Positions 40,148 to 43,642 of a DNA stretch of 43,642 nucleotides are shown here, piece by piece; the stretch's first letter is position 1; the number at the start of each line of letters is the position of its first letter. This stretch comes from Micromonospora sp. H61 (GTDB lineage: Bacteria; Actinomycetota; Actinomycetes; Mycobacteriales; Micromonosporaceae). The notes below the pieces were generated by a model. The model ran no database searches, was not told the origin of the DNA, and saw only the letters and a list, made by a program, of their open reading frames with translations. Location of the stretch: positions 1 to 43,642 of the forward strand of contig NZ_JAGPXY010000057.1 in the NCBI RefSeq assembly GCF_018070325.1, in the 5' to 3' direction. The translations under genes were made by a program, and so were the position numbers.

Positions 40148-41317
40148 ATGCGGCTCTACCTGACCGCGCTCAACCCCACCGACGCCGTCCTGGACGGGTT
40201 CCTCCCGGCGGCGGCGTCGCTCGGGCTGCCGGCCACAGTGCTGACCGACCGGCCCGCCGAATGGCCGGCCGCCGTGCCGGTGGCGCGCTGCGCGGTCCGC
40301 GACCCGGCCGCTGTGGTCGCGGCGGCGGCACCCACCCGACCGGTGGCGCTACTGTCCAACAGCGACCATCTCCAGGAGGCCACCGCGATCGCCGCCCGAA
40401 AGCTCGGCCTGCCCGGCAAGGACCCGGACGCCGCCCGTCTCTGCAAGGACAAGGCCGCGGCCCGCCGGGCGATCGCCGCTGCGGGCCTCGATCTGGTACG
40501 CGCCGTCACCGTCGACCCCGGCGCCACGCCGGAGGTGCCGACCGGCATGTTCCCGGCGGTGCTCAAACCCCGCGAGGGGGTGGCCAGTGAGGACGCGTAC
40601 CTGGTGGCCGACCACGCCGAGCTGGTCGCCCGGGTCGCCGAGATCCGTGGCCGGCGGCCGGACGTGGCACTGGTGGTCGAGGAGTACCTCGCCGGCGAGC
40701 TGCGAACCTTCGAGACCCTCGGCGACGGCACCGAGCTGGCCTCCCTCGGCGGATGGCGCACCGGTCTCGGCCCGCCGCCGACCTTCACCGAGGAGAGCCT
40801 CGCCTGGTCGCCCCCGGCGGAGCAGGCGCGCACCCAGCTGCGGGCGCGGCTCGACGCGCTCGGGGTCGGCTTCGGCGCCTGTCACACCGAGTACGTCGTC
40901 TCCGACGGCCGGGTCCGGCTGATCGAGGTGAACTACCGCCTCATCGGCGACCGGATGGACCTGATCCTCGCCGAACTGCTCGGTGTGCCGTTGTTCGAGT
41001 ACGTCATCCGGCTGCACCTCGGCGAGCCGCTGGCCGCCCTCGGCCTGCCCGACACCGTCGACCGCTACGCCCAGGTGGAGTACGTCTGCGCGGCCCGGTC
41101 CGGCCGACTCGTCGCCGCACCGGGCCCCCTCGACACCGTCCACGGCGAGGTCCGGCTGGGCTGCCGTCCGCTGCGCGAGGTGGGCCGCACCGCCGAGCGC
41201 ACCGGCACGAACCGCGACTACCTCGCCGTGTTGCACGGAATCGGCCCCGACGAGGGCACCGTCCGGCAGTCGCTGGCCGCCCTCCGCAACGACCTCCAGT
41301 GGACCATCGTCGAGTGA
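40148..41317 (+). CDS. ATP-grasp ligase of the siderophore locus
   Basis: A 389-residue ATP-grasp carboxylate-amine/thiol ligase. An N-terminal pre-ATP-grasp Rossmann part (about 1-100) contains LLSNSDHLQEATAIAARKLGLPG. Next come the ATP-binding lysines in CKDKAAARRAIAAAGL and PAVLKPREGVASED, the acidic VVEEYLAGE, and the metal site LIEVNYRLIGDR. GGAGG precedes ATG 40148; an upstream GTG at 40127 lacks a good site. It shares a GTGA overlap with the first NIS synthetase. It presumably forms an amide in the siderophore or joins an amino acid to a carboxylate. This partner is not part of the textbook aerobactin or desferrioxamine pathways. Confidence 0.88.
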   Translation: MRLYLTALNPTDAVLDGFLPAAASLGLPATVLTDRPAEWPAAVPVARCAVRDPAAVVAAAAPTRPVALLSNSDHLQEATAIAARKLGLPGKDPDAARLCKDKAAARRAIAAAGLDLVRAVTVDPGATPEVPTGMFPAVLKPREGVASEDAYLVADHAELVARVAEIRGRRPDVALVVEEYLAGELRTFETLGDGTELASLGGWRTGLGPPPTFTEESLAWSPPAEQARTQLRARLDALGVGFGACHTEYVVSDGRVRLIEVNYRLIGDRMDLILAELLGVPLFEYVIRLHLGEPLAALGLPDTVDRYAQVEYVCAARSGRLVAAPGPLDTVHGEVRLGCRPLREVGRTAERTGTNRDYLAVLHGIGPDEGTVRQSLAALRNDLQWTIVE

Positions 41318-42942
41318 GCGACGACTGTGAGCGGGAGGTCTTCGCCCGGGTGCTCGACGCCCTGCTGCGCGAGGACCACCTCGGGCTGCGCAGCGCCGGC
41401 CGACCGGACGGACCCGACTGGTGGCAGGTGCCACACCCCGCTGGTCTGCTGCGCATTCCGGTCCGGGCGGACGGGTTCCAGCAGGCCCTGCGCAGTGCCG
41501 CGCCGACGGTGCTGCTGGTGACCCGCGCCGGCGACTTGCGGCGTACGGAGACGCTGGACGGACTGTTGACGCTGCTCGCCCCGCGCGACAACGCCGAGGC
41601 CGAGGCCGGCTGGCGGGACTTCGGCGTCGAGTGCCGCGCCGACCTGGGGGCCCGACGGCTCGCCGCCCGCAACCGGGCGCGGGTGCTCACCGAGGTGGCC
41701 GCCGAACGCGCGCTCACCCCGACCGGCCTGCCGGCGGCGGTCCTGGACGACGTGCTCGCCGCCCACCACGGCCACCCCGTCTACCCCACCGACCGGTGCC
41801 GGCACGGTCTTCGCGACGACGAACTGCTCCGGTACGCCCCGGAGCACGCCCCACGGTTCGCGCTGCGCTGGTACGCCGCCCCGGCCGAGGACGTCCGGCT
41901 CGCGGGCGAGCTGCCGTCGTGGTGGCCGCGCGCACCGCGACCGGATCAACTGCTGCTGCCAGCGCATCCGATCACGGTGGCCCGCGACGCGCTCCCGGTG
42001 GTCGACCTGCCGGTGACCCCGGTGCGCCCCACCCTCTCCATGCGGACGGTGGCGCTCGACCACGACCCGTACCTGCATCTCAAACTGCCGCTGCCGACCG
42101 CGAGTCTCGGTGCGCGCAACCGACGCACGCTGCAACCGGGCTCGCTCGCCGACGGCGCGGCCGTCGCCGCACTGCTCGACCGGATCGCCACAGCCGAACC
42201 CAGCTTCGTCGGTCGGATCCGGCACGCCGACGAGAGCACGTGGGCGCACGTCGACGCCGACGAGCACCGCGGTTTCCTGCTGCGCCGATTTCCGCGCGAC
42301 CTGGCCGGCGTCCAGGTGGTGCCGGTCGCGGCCCTCGCCGCAGCCGACCCGGTGGCGGGCACGGTCCTCGAACGGATCAACCCGCAGCGGCCCGTCGCGC
42401 TGCTGGAGTCCTACCTGGACCTGCTGCTCGACTGGCACGTCTTCCTCTGGCTACGCCACGGGATCGCACTGGAGGCGCACCCGCAGAACATCCACCTGCT
42501 GGTGCACCCGGACGGCACTGTCGGCCTGCTCTACAAGGACAACGACGGCGCCCGGCTCGACAGGCGACACGCCGGCACGAACGGGCTCGCCCTGCACGAC
42601 GACCGGATGTGGGCGCGCGACCCGCACGAGTTGGCCGACGTGTTCACCACCATCACCCTGCACCTTGCCGCCGCCGCGCCCCTGGTGGCCCTGGCCGCCC
42701 GAGGGCTGCCCGTGCCGACACCCGCCGAGGCGCTGGCGCCCCGGCTCGCCGCCGCCCGCGACCGCTGGGGCGACGGACCGGCGGTGCGGACCTTCACCGA
42801 GCGGGTCCTGAACGCCACCCAGCTGCCCATCAAGGCGATGGTCACCGCCGGCACCCTGCTGCCCAAACAGCGACTCGGCTGCGCCGACATCAACAAGTAC
42901 TACCTGCGTACCGGCCCGAACTACCTCCGGGAGACACGATGA
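41314..42942 (+). CDS. IucA/IucC-family NIS siderophore synthetase
   Basis: A 542-residue NRPS-independent siderophore synthetase. Family landmarks are LLLPAHPITVARD, RPTLSMRTVALDHD, the stretch LHLKLPLPTASLGARNRR, LLRRFPRD, the core ALEAHPQNIHLLV and LLYKDNDGARL (catalytic His/Asn/Asp group), and KQRLGCADINKYY near the C terminus. It adenylates a carboxylic acid such as citrate or a hydroxamate-succinate and condenses it with an amine or alcohol. The start is GTG 41314 (GTGA overlap) and the stop overlaps the next synthetase (ATGA). Type A, B or C cannot be settled by eye. Confidence 0.93.
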   Translation: MSDDCEREVFARVLDALLREDHLGLRSAGRPDGPDWWQVPHPAGLLRIPVRADGFQQALRSAAPTVLLVTRAGDLRRTETLDGLLTLLAPRDNAEAEAGWRDFGVECRADLGARRLAARNRARVLTEVAAERALTPTGLPAAVLDDVLAAHHGHPVYPTDRCRHGLRDDELLRYAPEHAPRFALRWYAAPAEDVRLAGELPSWWPRAPRPDQLLLPAHPITVARDALPVVDLPVTPVRPTLSMRTVALDHDPYLHLKLPLPTASLGARNRRTLQPGSLADGAAVAALLDRIATAEPSFVGRIRHADESTWAHVDADEHRGFLLRRFPRDLAGVQVVPVAALAAADPVAGTVLERINPQRPVALLESYLDLLLDWHVFLWLRHGIALEAHPQNIHLLVHPDGTVGLLYKDNDGARLDRRHAGTNGLALHDDRMWARDPHELADVFTTITLHLAAAAPLVALAARGLPVPTPAEALAPRLAAARDRWGDGPAVRTFTERVLNATQLPIKAMVTAGTLLPKQRLGCADINKYYLRTGPNYLRETR

Positions 42943-43642
42943 CGAGCGCCCAGTTGCGCTCCCGGCCGGCCAGCGACACCGGTCAGCGCGCCGACCTGGC
43001 CGCCGCCCACGCCGTCTTCGGCTGTCTGCTGCGCGAGCTGGCCCCGCCGGACGGCACCCCGACCGTTGTCGACGGTGCCGTACGGCTGCGACTGCGGCAC
43101 CTCGACGTCACAGTGCGCTGCGAGGTCGCGCGCACCTCGCCGCTCGGCGCGCACCGCTACACCGGCCCGGTCCAACGCAGGACCGGCGGCGGGCGGTGGG
43201 AAGACCTGGACGCGGACGGGCTGGCCGCCCTGGTCGCGGCGGAACTGACCACCCGTACCGGCCTGGTCAACGACGAGTTCGCCGAGCAGGTCCGGGCCAG
43301 CCGGGACACAGTGGCCCGGCTGCTGGCCGATCGACCGGCCGAGGATCCGACCCCCACCGGTGAGCCCGCCATCGACGCGTACGTCGACTCCGAGCAGTCG
43401 TTGGTCTTCGGCCACCCGCACCACCCCACCCCGAAGTGGCGCAGCGGTGACCCGGACAGTTGGCGGGCGTACGCGCCCGAGCTGCGCACCGCGTTCCGGC
43501 TGCACTGGCTGGCCGTACCGGACGACCTGATCGCCGACGCCGGGCCGTTCGACCCGCTGGTGGCCGCGCTCGACCCGCCGCGGCCCCCGCGCGGGCACCG
43601 CGTCCTGCCGGTACACCCCTGGCAGCTGTCGCTGATCCCGCC
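42939..43642 (+). CDS. IucA/IucC-family NIS siderophore synthetase, second copy (cut by window end)
   Basis: The first 234 residues of a second NIS synthetase; the rest lies beyond the window. The diagnostic SLVFGHPHHPTPKWR and, at the very end, LPVHPWQLSLIP are present, more canonical than the matching regions of the first copy. An N-terminal domain precedes them with LRELAPPDGTPTVVDG. It starts at ATG 42939 inside the previous stop. Two synthetases plus an ATP-grasp ligase imply at least three bond-forming steps. Confidence 0.93.
   Translation, partial: MTSAQLRSRPASDTGQRADLAAAHAVFGCLLRELAPPDGTPTVVDGAVRLRLRHLDVTVRCEVARTSPLGAHRYTGPVQRRTGGGRWEDLDADGLAALVAAELTTRTGLVNDEFAEQVRASRDTVARLLADRPAEDPTPTGEPAIDAYVDSEQSLVFGHPHHPTPKWRSGDPDSWRAYAPELRTAFRLHWLAVPDDLIADAGPFDPLVAALDPPRPPRGHRVLPVHPWQLSLIP

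Noticed and set aside
1..43642. tRNA, rRNA, CRISPR arrays, insertion sequences and attachment sites.
   Set aside because: Looked for on both strands; nothing with supporting structure was seen.

Overview
The window is very GC-rich DNA from an actinomycete. Codon use, gene families, frequent GTG starts, 4-base start/stop overlaps and actinobacterial promoter types all fit a Micromonospora-like member of the Micromonosporaceae. That placement is an inference from style and gene content. No tRNA, rRNA, CRISPR array, insertion sequence or phage gene is visible.

Region 1 (1-13,930) is a galactoside-to-pyruvate island. A leftward operon encodes an SDR sugar dehydrogenase, a GntR/FCD regulator, D-galactonate dehydratase (dgoD), a mutarotase-like protein, a KDPGal-type aldolase, a KDGal-type kinase, an SMP-30 lactonase and a royal-jelly/yellow-family protein cut by the window edge. 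A rightward operon starts from the same 159-bp divergent region. It encodes a Tat lipoprotein sugar-binding protein, two CUT1 permeases, a GH36 alpha-galactosidase and a secreted GH27-like protein with a C-terminal lectin/propeller-like domain. Together they read as a De Ley-Doudoroff (oxidative, non-Leloir) galactose route fed by alpha-galactosides. No transporter ATPase is present, so a shared MsiK-type ATPase is presumably used.

Region 2 (13,931-23,700) is a mixed regulator/oxidoreductase stretch. It holds a decayed gene, a DUF222-HNH protein with nine GGCAG repeats upstream, an HxlR regulator divergent from a DHA2 efflux pump, an aldo/keto reductase divergent from an XRE/MmyB regulator, an HxlR regulator divergent from an SDR and an NTF2-like gene, and a TetR regulator whose near-identical operators sit at its own promoter and at the next oxidoreductase. 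Several operators are visible as clean inverted repeats.

Region 3 (23,700-35,960) combines glycan and stress functions. A small protein, two GT4 glycosyltransferases, an (alpha/alpha)-barrel-like protein and a GH130 phosphorylase-like enzyme are tightly packed. They are followed by a GAF-PP2C (SpoIIE-type) phosphatase, a DUF2855 protein and a SigB/SigF-family sigma factor. Next comes the most unusual protein of the window: an ECF sigma factor fused to a zinc-motif segment, one transmembrane helix and an extracellular GH128-like glycosidase domain. A degenerate DUF305-like protein and a membrane protein follow it.

Region 4 (35,981-43,642) is an iron-regulated siderophore locus. It contains an IucB-like N-acyltransferase, a siderophore-interacting reductase, an uptake MFS, an export MFS, an ATP-grasp ligase and two IucA/IucC (NIS) synthetases, the last cut by the window end. 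Two IdeR/DmdR-like iron boxes control it.
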